Source of the DNA: CAYFXE01 sp964347035 | GTDB lineage: Bacteria > Acidobacteriota > Aminicenantia > Aminicenantales > Aminicenantaceae | DNA length: 13,449 nt | Assembly: GCA_964347035.1 (NCBI GenBank) | Contig: CAYFXE010000060.1 | Location: 1-13,449, forward strand | Direction: 5' to 3' | In this document: in pieces, positions 7,539-13,449 of the stretch | How the letters are laid out: each line of letters begins with the position of its first letter | How positions within the stretch are numbered: the first letter of the stretch is position 1 | Program-made: the position numbers and the translations under genes | Notes under the pieces: generated by a model | Told to the model about the DNA's origin: nothing | The model's database searches: none | The model's input: the letters and a program-made list of their open reading frames with translations, nothing else

Positions 7539-9194
7539 TTATTTTTTGGTTCTTTTTATGGGATCCACTTTAAGAATTTGGGCCTTGAAGGTATCCATAA
7601 AATACTGGACAGTGGGATCCTTCAACGCTTTCTCCATCTCCCTCTCCCTCTTACTTTCGTCTTCCACAACTTCTTGTTTAATTTTCACTTCCACTTTGGA
7701 CCCGGCGATATCTGCAGCGAGATCCTCAAGCACTCTCCTTTCATTCATGAGTTTCTTCATGAAAAATTCTTTCCCTCCTGCAAAGAAAATCTCCAATGTC
7801 GATGAACCAGCCTCCGTCTCTTTCTCCTTGAATTTATAAGAGGAAAACTGGGCTAGGAGAGCAGCCAAAAAACTCTTCTCTCTCTGGAGCCTGTCCAAGA
7901 GTTCGGTAAAAATATCTTTTACATCTTCCTTTTCTTGTTCACCTATATTTTCCTGGATCTGGACATGTGAAGCCGGCTCTTCCTCTTTCTCCCCCTTTGA
8001 CTCTTGGAAAGAAGACAATTCTGAATTCACAGGGACGTCCATGGCTGGCTTTATGCCTTTTTTCATCAACGCTAGCTCCTGAAGTATATCTTTGAGAGGG
8101 GTAACCTTCTTGAAATGACAGAGTTTTACCAACAGGACTTCAAGAAAAATCCGAGGATGGGATGAAAATCTCATGCCTTGTTCTCCTTGCTGAAGAACAA
8201 CAAGATAGCGGAGGAGTTCTTCTGAGGAGGACTTTTCCGCCTCTGCCCTCAACTTCTCTAAATCCTCTTCACCTAGAGGAAGCAATTCTTGAGGTTTTTC
8301 AACCGCTGTGATCAGGAGCAAATTTCTGAAATGCTGGATCAGTTCTTTGTAGAAAAACCGGAGATCATATCCCTTATCTATAACGTCTTCGATCAACGGA
8401 AAGATTCGATCCGAGGTTTCCTGGATGATAGCTGTCGAAAATGCAAACAGGAGGTCCCTACTGATGATGCCCAAGATCTCCTTCAAATCTTCATCGCTTA
8501 TGTTATCTCCCGAAAAAGCCACAGCTTGGTCCAGAAGACTTTGGGCATCCCTCAGACTTCCCTCGGCCGCATCTGCGATCAAGTTCAATCCAAGAGGGGT
8601 GATATTTATGTTTTCTTTGGCGGCTACATCATTGAGATGATTGATGATCTCCTTGTGAGAGATCTTCTTGAACTCAAAATGTTGACATCGGGATTTGATT
8701 GTGGCTGGGACTTTATGGAACTCCGTGGTGGCAAAAATAAAAATCGTATGAGGAGGAGGCTCTTCCAACGTTTTCAACAGAGCATTGAAGGCTTCCCGCG
8801 TCAGCATGTGAACTTCATCGATGATGATAACTTTGAACCGGCTGTGGATTGGTTTGTACTTCACTCCTTCCCGCAGAGATCTCACTTCATCGATCCCCCG
8901 GTTGGAGGCGCCATCGATCTCGAGAACATCGACGGACCGGTCTTCGTTGATCGCCCGGCAATGTTCACACTTGTTGCATGGGGTGGGAGTCGGCCCTTGT
9001 TGACAGTTGAGGGCCTTGGCCAGAATCCGGGCAGCGGTCGTTTTTCCCACACCCCGCATCCCAGAGAAAATATATGCCTGGGCAACCCGATCGTTGTTAA
9101 TCGCATTCTGGAGGGTTTGAACCACTGGCTTCTGGCCGATCATCTCCTCGAACGTCTGAGGTCTGTATTTGCGGGCATAAATTAAATAAGTCAT
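7539..9194 (-). CDS. dnaX: DNA polymerase III subunit gamma/tau
   Basis: Clamp-loader ATPase that assembles the sliding clamp on primed DNA and ties the loader to the replicase. Motifs in order: RKYRPQTFEEMIGQ (8-21), Walker A GMRGVGKTT (45-53), zinc module Cys64, 73, 76 and 79, Walker B IIIDEVHML (123-131), sensor 1 FATTE (154-158), the arginine-finger SRC (168-170) and sensor 2 GSLRDAQSLLDQ (212-223). Domain III runs to about residue 370. A charged linker follows, then a C-terminal domain with KSFLAALLAQFSSYKF, giving 551 residues in all. The conserved N-terminus fixes the start, although no good Shine-Dalgarno is visible. An AGGAG followed 12 bases later by AAAAAAGG at residues 377-380 could permit frameshifting or an internal start (see findings). 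Confidence 0.97.
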   Translation of the reverse strand: MTYLIYARKYRPQTFEEMIGQKPVVQTLQNAINNDRVAQAYIFSGMRGVGKTTAARILAKALNCQQGPTPTPCNKCEHCRAINEDRSVDVLEIDGASNRGIDEVRSLREGVKYKPIHSRFKVIIIDEVHMLTREAFNALLKTLEEPPPHTIFIFATTEFHKVPATIKSRCQHFEFKKISHKEIINHLNDVAAKENINITPLGLNLIADAAEGSLRDAQSLLDQAVAFSGDNISDEDLKEILGIISRDLLFAFSTAIIQETSDRIFPLIEDVIDKGYDLRFFYKELIQHFRNLLLITAVEKPQELLPLGEEDLEKLRAEAEKSSSEELLRYLVVLQQGEQGMRFSSHPRIFLEVLLVKLCHFKKVTPLKDILQELALMKKGIKPAMDVPVNSELSSFQESKGEKEEEPASHVQIQENIGEQEKEDVKDIFTELLDRLQREKSFLAALLAQFSSYKFKEKETEAGSSTLEIFFAGGKEFFMKKLMNERRVLEDLAADIAGSKVEVKIKQEVVEDESKREREMEKALKDPTVQYFMDTFKAQILKVDPIKRTKK

Positions 9195-9216
9195 AATACT
9201 GAAGGTTGATGGGTGA

Positions 9217-9236
9217 AGGGAAGGATTACCTTCCTT
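9217..9236 (-). promoter_or_regulatory. Hairpin in the dnaX 5' leader
   Basis: GGAAGG and CCTTCC face each other across an ATTA loop, extended by a G-T and an A-T pair to an 8-bp stem. It sits 22 bases before the dnaX start codon, near the probable 5' end of the transcript. It may stabilise or attenuate the message. On the plus strand it is followed by a short T-rich run, but no plus-strand gene ends there, so a terminator role is unlikely. Confidence 0.35.
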
Positions 9237-9245
9237 ATTTTAAAG

Positions 9246-9251
9246 AGTATA
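9246..9251 (-). promoter_or_regulatory. Candidate -10 element for dnaX
   Basis: On the minus strand TATACT (five of six matches to TATAAT) lies in an A/T-rich stretch about 52 bases before the dnaX start. The matching -35 position (TTTATT at 17-base spacing) is poor, and an upstream A/T tract could compensate. This is the most likely promoter for the dnaX-ybaB-recR set, but support is weak. Confidence 0.3.
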
Positions 9252-9269
9252 TTATCATAATTTTTTTGA

Positions 9270-9302
9270 ATAAAAAAGATAAAAAAGGGGATAAAAAAGG
9301 GG
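9270..9302. repeat. Short tandem repeat of ATAAAAAAGGGG beside the hairpin element
   Basis: Two exact copies of the 12-mer ATAAAAAAGGGG (9279-9290 and 9291-9302) follow a shorter copy, ATAAAAAAG (9270-9278). The last copy runs directly into ACGGTTCT, the arm of the hairpin described next. This looks like local duplication of the flank of a dispersed repeat. Confidence 0.75.
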
Positions 9303-9342
9303 ACGGTTCTGTTTTTTGAATGCAAAAAAATAGAACCGTCCC
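9300..9342. repeat. GGGACGGTTCT-type palindromic element (18-bp hairpin)
   Basis: GGGACGGTTCT (9300-9310) is matched exactly by AGAACCGTCCC (9332-9342). The arms continue inward through a T6/A6 stretch, with one G-T pair, to give an 18-bp stem (9300-9317 with 9325-9342) and a seven-base loop. From general knowledge, elements with GGGGACGGTTCT arms are dispersed in many bacterial genomes and resemble REP sequences mobilised by Y1-type (RAYT) transposases. No transposase is present here. The element lies in the divergent gap between dnaX and the permease and could also act as a bidirectional terminator or insulator. Confidence 0.75.
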
Positions 9343-9394
9343 TTATTTTAATAAAGGGTTGCCTGTCTTTCTTATTTTGTATATCTTTTTAGGC

Positions 9395-10273
9395 ATGGCC
9401 AACCAGAGAAGCCTGGGGGAGATCCACGTGGCAGTTCTCCTTTTTGGCTTAGCTGGTCTTTTCGGTAAATGGCTCCTCATCTCCCCCACCCTAATTGTTT
9501 TGGGAAGGGTCTTCTTTGCCAGTCTCACCCTGGGGCTCATTCTCTGGATTTCGAGAGAAAGCATAAGTCTCGCTCCATCTAAAATCTATGTTTATCTCCT
9601 TCTCCTCGGAGTCCTCCTTTCTGTCCATTGGATCACTTTTTTCCAATCGATCCAGGTATCGACAGTTGCGGTGGGCCTTCTTTCCTTTTCCTGTTATCCG
9701 GTGCTGACGGCGTTTCTAGAACCCCTTTTCTTCAGGGAGAGATTGATAAAGGTTAATATTTTTTTTGCCCTCCTGTGTATTCTCGGCATCTTCCTGATCA
9801 TTCCCCGTTTTAAGCTTGAAAATTCGATCTACCAGGGAGTCCTTTGGGGCGCATTCTCTGGAGTAACCTTTGCCGTCTTGACTGTCCTCAATAGAAAATT
9901 TTCGCAGCAATATTCAAGCCTTGTCATTGCCTTCTTCCAAGATCTGTTTGCTACCGTATTCCTCCTCCCCTTCTTCTTTATCCTCAAGGCGGAATTAAGC
10001 GCGAAAGACTTGATTCTCCTCGGTCTACTTGGCGTGTTCTGTACTGCAGGTGCTCACACTCTCTTTATCAAAGGGATGAAACATATACAAGCCCAAACGG
10101 CCAGCATCATCCATTCGCTCGAACCCGTTTACGGAATTATCCTGGCCTTCCTGCTTCTTCACGAGGTTCCCCCGTCGAGAACCATATTGGGAGGCACGGT
10201 CGTGTTGGTAGCAGCCATCGCGGCCACCATATCTTCGGGGACGAGCGCATCCTACAGAAAGGAGAGACAATGA
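9395..10273 (+). CDS. EamA/DMT-family permease
   Basis: A 292-residue, very hydrophobic inner-membrane protein with two EamA repeats of about five helices each, the drug/metabolite transporter fold that exports or exchanges small metabolites. The first helix region is EIHVAVLLFGLAGLFGKWLL. The first repeat ends near VGLLSFSCYPVLTAFLEPLF, and the second has the equivalent ASIIHSLEPVYGIILAFLLL close to the C-terminus, a hallmark of the family. The frame can be opened 25 codons earlier (ATG at 9320), but that codon lies in the loop of the palindromic hairpin and the extra residues are unlike the family, so ATG 9395 is preferred. Only a short AGG precedes it, and a weak promoter-like pair (TTGCCT/TATATC) lies just upstream. 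The substrate is unknown. The stop overlaps the next gene by four bases. Confidence 0.9.
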   Translation: MANQRSLGEIHVAVLLFGLAGLFGKWLLISPTLIVLGRVFFASLTLGLILWISRESISLAPSKIYVYLLLLGVLLSVHWITFFQSIQVSTVAVGLLSFSCYPVLTAFLEPLFFRERLIKVNIFFALLCILGIFLIIPRFKLENSIYQGVLWGAFSGVTFAVLTVLNRKFSQQYSSLVIAFFQDLFATVFLLPFFFILKAELSAKDLILLGLLGVFCTAGAHTLFIKGMKHIQAQTASIIHSLEPVYGIILAFLLLHEVPPSRTILGGTVVLVAAIAATISSGTSASYRKERQ

Positions 10274-10677
10274 CCACAAAATTTGACACAAAAATCACCG
10301 TCCGTCCGAGTGAGATCGACATCAACCGCCACGTGCATCAGTCCGTGTACCTCGATTACGTTCTTTTTGCGCGGTATGACCAGATGAGAAGATGTTACAA
10401 AATGCCGATGGAAGAATTCTTTAGAAGAGGATACACTTGGGCAACAAAATCCACCTTCATCGAATTCCGGAGCCCTGTTTTTCTCGGTGAGAAGGTCATT
10501 GTCAGGACTTGGGTGGAAGAGATAAGAAAGAGCAGTGTTCGAGTCCGCTTTCAGATCTTAAAAACAGAAACAGAGGATTTGGCAGCTGAAGGCTATGCCG
10601 TTTTTGTTATGATCAATGCTTCGACGGGAAAGCCAGAGCCGATTCCTGATGATATAAAAGAGAAATACTCGGTATAG
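10270..10677 (+). CDS. Acyl-CoA thioesterase-like protein, hotdog fold (4HBT)
   Basis: A 135-residue single hotdog-domain protein of the 4-hydroxybenzoyl-CoA thioesterase/YbgC-FadM type, expected to hydrolyse acyl-CoA or acyl-ACP thioesters in the cytosol. The family signature is near the N-terminus: TVRPSEIDINRHVHQSVYLDYVLFAR (10-35, split here only for reference), with Asp17 in the catalytic-acid region and a Tyr-x-x-Tyr pair after it. The position usually filled by Asn in the HVNN motif is His23 (HVHQ). TFIEFRSPVFLGEKVIVRTW (residues 63-82) is the typical central strand pair. Its ATG overlaps the permease stop as ATGA, with a strong AAAGGAGA upstream, so the two are cotranscribed and probably coupled. 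The physiological substrate is unknown. Confidence 0.85.
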   Translation: MTTKFDTKITVRPSEIDINRHVHQSVYLDYVLFARYDQMRRCYKMPMEEFFRRGYTWATKSTFIEFRSPVFLGEKVIVRTWVEEIRKSSVRVRFQILKTETEDLAAEGYAVFVMINASTGKPEPIPDDIKEKYSV

Positions 10678-10687
10678 TGACGCTTGC

Positions 10688-11848
10688 CTATTTCTTCTTA
10701 ACTTTTTTTACTTTTTTCGACTCGATCTTTTTGGTTTTGTCTTTATCCTTCTTGTGTCTTTCCTTTATCTTAGCTTGTTCCGATTCATGCTTCTTTTTTA
10801 TCTCAGTTATTTTTTTGCTGTATTCTTTCTCAACATTGGCTTTATCCTCTGAACTTTTGGCGTTTTTTTCAGCCTCTTCTTGTTCTTTCTTGAGATCAGT
10901 GATCTCCTTTTCTTGTGTGTCGACCAGAAGCTTCTCCTCACGTAACTGCGCATCTCGAATACGCCTTTCCTGATCAGCAGGCGAAATTTCCTCCTTCTGG
11001 GTCATGATTTTCTGTTTGGCTTCTGTCTTCTTGACGACTGTTTTAGGCTTTGCCTCTTCATTTCGGTTTATCGTGGGTTGGTAGATTTCTAAGTTATTCA
11101 TTCGAACCTTCGATGTCTGTGGCCGATTAACAGCCCTTAACTCATAGGGGGTGACTCTTCTTTTCGTGACTCGGGAAACATAATCCACTCCGAATCCTCT
11201 GTTAATCACTCTCTGGTTTTGAACGATAATGTTTGTTTGGAGGGTGGTATAGTTGATGATGGTCGTGTTTCGTTCATAGGGAAGAGTATAACGATATATA
11301 TAGTCGTTCATGAAATGACGTCCTTCAACGAACACCCAGAAAAAAGGTGGGAGCGTATAGGGAATAGAGGTCACGCCAACTCCCACGATAAATTGCGCTT
11401 CCGGAGGAAGCGGAGCCCAGCCAAGATAGAGACTGCTTCTTCTCCAAGTCACCCACGCCGGTCCCCAGACCGTCCCAGGAACCCAGAACCAACCAATGTC
11501 TCCGTCCCAACCCCAGCGACCATAATGGAATGGAGCCCAACCCCACTCAAACTGAGACACCCATGTCCAGCCTAAGTTTGTATAAACCCAACGCCCGTGG
11601 GAGTATGGCTTCCACCCATAAATAGTCACTCTGGGCACCCAGACGTAGTTATAGGGCGAATAATAAATCCAGGATCCATAGCCAGAAAGATAATCATAAA
11701 AATAAGAAGTATCTAACCTCGAGGGATAGCCTCTTTCATAATATTCCCCCCTGTCTGGAGGAGGTTCTTCATCATAAGTTGGGACATAGATGACACAAGC
11801 TGTCGCCAGTAAAAAAGCGAAACCGACGAAAAAGGCGAATTTTTTCAT
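10688..11848 (-). CDS. Tryptophan-rich DUF6600-like lipoprotein with charged coiled-coil tail
   Basis: A 386-residue envelope protein of unknown function. ATG 11848 opens MKKFAFFVGFAFLLATAC, a signal peptide with a probable lipidated Cys18, and a GGTGGTGA ribosome binding site lies just upstream. Residues 56-150 form an aromatic repeat region with 16 tryptophans in 85 residues (60-144). Units such as GRWVYTNLGWTWVS and YGRWGWDGDIGWFWVPG repeat, closing with WGPAWVTWR and YLGWAPLPP. This pattern is characteristic of the DUF6600 family. Residues about 265-386 are Lys/Glu-rich with heptad-like spacing, predicted coiled coil, ending in a lysine run. The frame could start 23 codons earlier, but the signal peptide and the promoter spacing support 11848. 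It converges on the thioesterase gene with only 10 bases between the stops. Confidence 0.85.
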   Translation of the reverse strand: MKKFAFFVGFAFLLATACVIYVPTYDEEPPPDRGEYYERGYPSRLDTSYFYDYLSGYGSWIYYSPYNYVWVPRVTIYGWKPYSHGRWVYTNLGWTWVSQFEWGWAPFHYGRWGWDGDIGWFWVPGTVWGPAWVTWRRSSLYLGWAPLPPEAQFIVGVGVTSIPYTLPPFFWVFVEGRHFMNDYIYRYTLPYERNTTIINYTTLQTNIIVQNQRVINRGFGVDYVSRVTKRRVTPYELRAVNRPQTSKVRMNNLEIYQPTINRNEEAKPKTVVKKTEAKQKIMTQKEEISPADQERRIRDAQLREEKLLVDTQEKEITDLKKEQEEAEKNAKSSEDKANVEKEYSKKITEIKKKHESEQAKIKERHKKDKDKTKKIESKKVKKVKKK

Positions 11849-11879
11849 TGTCTCACCACCTATAAAAGGATACATTCTC

Positions 11880-11908
11880 ATGATAGAGAACTTGGAATTC
11901 TTTTTCAA
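11880..11908 (-). promoter_or_regulatory. Sigma70-type promoter for the tryptophan-rich lipoprotein
   Basis: On the minus strand TTGAAA (-35, 11908-11903) and TATCAT (-10, 11885-11880) each match consensus at five of six positions and are separated by exactly 17 bases. The predicted start of transcription, near 11873, leaves a leader of about 25 bases with the GGTGGTGA ribosome binding site. A 5-bp inverted repeat (TTCTC...GAGAA, 11875-11890) overlaps the -10 and could be an operator, though it is short. Confidence 0.55.
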
Positions 11909-11950
11909 TACAAACAAGGAAAGAAACAGGCCATATTTATACTATCCTGG

Positions 11951-11970
11951 ATTCCTGCTTCCGCAGGAAT
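11951..11970. repeat. GGATTCCTGC-type palindromic repeat (8-bp stem, 4-base loop)
   Basis: ATTCCTGC, loop TTCC, GCAGGAAT form a perfect hairpin. The wider context, CTGGATTCCTGCTTCCGCAGG followed by AATGACG, matches the common dispersed bacterial repeat of the form CTGGATTCCCGC...GCGGGAATGACG. It lies 60-80 bases after the rocD stop and upstream of the lipoprotein promoter, so it may end or stabilise the rocD message. A 12-bp perfect palindrome, ACATAATTATGT (11975-11986), follows immediately on the rocD side. Confidence 0.7.
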
Positions 11971-12031
11971 GACGACATAATTATGTAAAATGGCGACCTT
12001 TTCCCTATTGGGTGTAGAGGATGAACTCTTT

Positions 12032-13237
12032 TTAATCAAGCTGCTTGAAGACGTGTTTGATTTTTTTGAAGGCCCAATTGAGATCCCTCTGTTTGATGAT
12101 CAACGGAGGGGCAAAGCGGATGACATTCTCATGGGTCTCCTTACAGAGAAGGCCTTCCTCTTTCAGGGCCTCACAAAAACGCCTTGCACCTCCCGCTTCG
12201 GGTTTTAGCTCTATCCCGATCAGCAGGCCTTTTCCCCTAACCTCTTGGATGTGCCTGCTTTTGATTGTTTTTAACTTTTCTAAGAAATACAGCCCTTGCG
12301 CCGCTGCATTATCTATCATGTCCCCCTCCTGAAGGACTTTGATCGCCTCTCTGGCAACAGCACACGCTAAGGGATTAGCCCCGAAGGTGGATCCGTGTTC
12401 TCCTGGTTTGAAGATACCGAGAATTTCGCGGAAAGAAAGGGCCGCTGATATCGCATAGTATCCCCCACCCAGCGACTTGCCGATAACCTGGATATCGGGC
12501 GTCACCTGTTCATGGTCGCAGGCGAAGAGCTTCCCTGTCCTTCCCAGACCCGTCTGGATCTCATCAGCGATAAACAGGACATTGTGCTCTTCACAGATTT
12601 TTTTCGCCTCTTTCAGATAACCTGGAGGCGGCATGTTGATGCCGGCTTCGGCCTGGATCGGCTCGACAAGAAAAGCCGCTGTGTTGCTGTTTATCGCCGC
12701 TTCTAAAGCATCAATATCTCCGTAAGAAACAACGACGAACCCGGGAGTGAACGGGCCAAAATCTTTTTTATACAACGGCTCAGTCGAAAAACTGATGATG
12801 GTGATAGTTCGACCGTGGAAATTATCGGAACAGACGATGATCTCTGCTTTATCTTGGGCTATACCCTTTTTCTGATAAGCCCATTTCCGGGCTGTTTTGA
12901 CCGCTGTCTCGATGGCCTCGGCTCCGGAGTTCATTGGAAGGACCATGTTGTAACCCGTCATGTTACAAAGTTCCTTCGCTAAAAGAGGCCATTGGTCGTT
13001 CCGGAAGGCCCGAGAGGTCAGGGTCACTCTTTTGGCTTGTTCTTTCATGGCTTTGAATATACGAGGATGACAGTGACCATGATTGACGGCCGAATAGGCG
13101 CTCAAGAAATCGAGATATTTCTTATCTTCGACATCCCAGACCCAAATGCCCTTGCCCTTGTTGATAACGACATCCAGGGGATGATAATTATGGGCACCAT
13201 ACGCATCCTCGATGACCACATAATCTTTTGTGTCCAT
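12032..13237 (-). CDS. rocD: Ornithine aminotransferase (ornithine-oxo-acid transaminase)
   Basis: PLP-dependent class III aminotransferase that moves the delta-amino group of ornithine to 2-oxoglutarate, giving glutamate semialdehyde, in arginine/ornithine breakdown or proline formation. The 401-residue length is right. Motifs: DFLSAYSAVNHGHCHPRI (43-60), SRAFRND (75-81), NSGAEA phosphate site (103-108), FHGR (140-143), Glu192 in EPIQAEAG, DEIQTGLGRTG (225-235) and the Schiff-base Lys254 in VIGKSLGGGY. YSAVNHGH and SRAFRND favour ornithine over acetylornithine or GABA substrates. ATG 13237 is chosen because AAGGAG lies five bases upstream; the frame is open 38 codons further, but that part is not family-like. 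It stands alone between the tRNA and the lipoprotein gene. RocD specificity is likely rather than proven. Confidence 0.92.
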   Translation of the reverse strand: MDTKDYVVIEDAYGAHNYHPLDVVINKGKGIWVWDVEDKKYLDFLSAYSAVNHGHCHPRIFKAMKEQAKRVTLTSRAFRNDQWPLLAKELCNMTGYNMVLPMNSGAEAIETAVKTARKWAYQKKGIAQDKAEIIVCSDNFHGRTITIISFSTEPLYKKDFGPFTPGFVVVSYGDIDALEAAINSNTAAFLVEPIQAEAGINMPPPGYLKEAKKICEEHNVLFIADEIQTGLGRTGKLFACDHEQVTPDIQVIGKSLGGGYYAISAALSFREILGIFKPGEHGSTFGANPLACAVAREAIKVLQEGDMIDNAAAQGLYFLEKLKTIKSRHIQEVRGKGLLIGIELKPEAGGARRFCEALKEEGLLCKETHENVIRFAPPLIIKQRDLNWAFKKIKHVFKQLD

Positions 13238-13382
13238 TTTCACTCCTTGTTTTCGATCAAAGAATTGCCTTCTTTTTTTGCTCTCATGAGGAGCGAGTGA
13301 GCCATTCAAGTCTGTTCGAAGCCTGGATTTGTCAGCAAACGAGTTATCCAAGCTTCATGGCCTCTTTGTTCACCGATTCATA

Positions 13383-13411
13383 ACTATGCCTGATCCAAAG
13401 TTTGATCTCAA
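13383..13411 (-). promoter_or_regulatory. Candidate promoter for rocD
   Basis: TTGAGA (-35, 13411-13406, five of six matches) and CATAGT (-10, 13388-13383, four of six) are spaced by 17 bases on the minus strand, just past the tRNA 3' end. The implied leader is about 140 bases. Read-through from the tRNA is an alternative, as I see no convincing terminator between them. Confidence 0.3.
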
Positions 13412-13419
13412 GAATCAGA

Positions 13420-13449
13420 TGGCGGAGAGGGTGGGATTCGAACCCACGG
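13420..13449 (-). tRNA. 3' part of a tRNA, probably tRNA-Ser, cut by the window edge
   Basis: Read on the minus strand, the end shows a complete T arm (GTGGG, loop TTCGAAT, CCCAC), then the 3' acceptor strand CCTCTCC, discriminator G and an encoded CCA ending at 13420. A G discriminator with a CCTCTCC acceptor strand (pairing with GGAGAGG) is typical of bacterial tRNA-Ser. The anticodon and long variable arm lie outside the window, so the identity is inferred. Confidence 0.85.

Noticed and set aside
8289..9185. A 298-codon open frame on the plus strand opposite dnaX
   Set aside because: It is antisense to the ATPase core of dnaX, and its length reflects codon bias of the real gene. No family features are visible.
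9320..9394. Upstream ATG for the permease giving 25 more residues
   Set aside because: The codon lies in the loop of the palindromic hairpin, and the added residues are read from repeat sequence. The family start matches ATG 9395 better.
13238..13351. 38-codon N-terminal extension of rocD
   Set aside because: It is not family-like and has no ribosome binding site. ATG 13237 has AAGGAG at good spacing and gives the usual length.
1..13449. CRISPR array, prophage, insertion sequence, toxin-antitoxin or defence genes
   Set aside because: No spaced direct repeats, transposase, integrase, phage or known defence motifs were seen. Nearly all coding sequence is explained by ordinary housekeeping or metabolic families.

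Overview
This is a 13.4 kb stretch of a bacterial chromosome, apparently from a draft scaffold because it contains two 10-N gaps (2071-2080 and 4938-4947). The gene content points to an anaerobic or facultatively anaerobic heterotroph: a four-subunit ferredoxin-dependent 2-oxoacid oxidoreductase, an ornithine aminotransferase, a Xaa-Pro aminopeptidase and a peptide/solute-binding protein suggest growth on peptides and amino acids. Base composition looks moderate (mid 40s % G+C by eye). The phylum cannot be fixed from the sequence alone. The mix, including a tryptophan-rich DUF6600-like lipoprotein and dispersed palindromes, would fit an uncultured Acidobacteriota/Aminicenantes-like or deltaproteobacterial lineage, but that is a guess.

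Layout. Most genes are on the minus strand and are read from right to left. At the right edge is the 3' end of a tRNA, probably tRNA-Ser (13420-13449). Next come rocD (12032-13237), a gene gap holding a palindromic repeat, and a tryptophan-rich lipoprotein gene (10688-11848) with a good sigma70-type promoter. A two-gene plus-strand island follows (9395-10677): an EamA/DMT permease overlapping a hotdog-fold thioesterase by 4 bases. It converges on the lipoprotein gene and diverges from dnaX across a 200-base gap that contains a strong 18-bp hairpin of the GGGACGGTTCT type.

From 9194 down to 176 runs a tightly packed minus-strand cluster: dnaX-ybaB-recR (replication and recombination repair), porG-porD-porA-porB (2-oxoacid:ferredoxin oxidoreductase, with 4-base ATGA overlaps between G/D and D/A), an M24 aminopeptidase, and a family 5 extracellular solute-binding protein. 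The left edge probably contains the first codons of one more minus-strand gene.

The genes are mainly housekeeping and central metabolism. The peptidase, binding protein, ornithine aminotransferase and Por complex could together form a route from peptides and amino acids to acyl-CoA and reduced ferredoxin, although the binding protein has no permease or ATPase partner here. I see no CRISPR array, prophage, transposase, toxin-antitoxin pair or defence island, and no convincing new system. The points most worth a second look are the two palindromic repeat elements, a possible frameshift or internal-start site in dnaX, an approximately 35-residue surplus in PorA beside an assembly gap, a chain of tiny overlapping ORFs ahead of the aminopeptidase, and the extreme tryptophan content of the lipoprotein.
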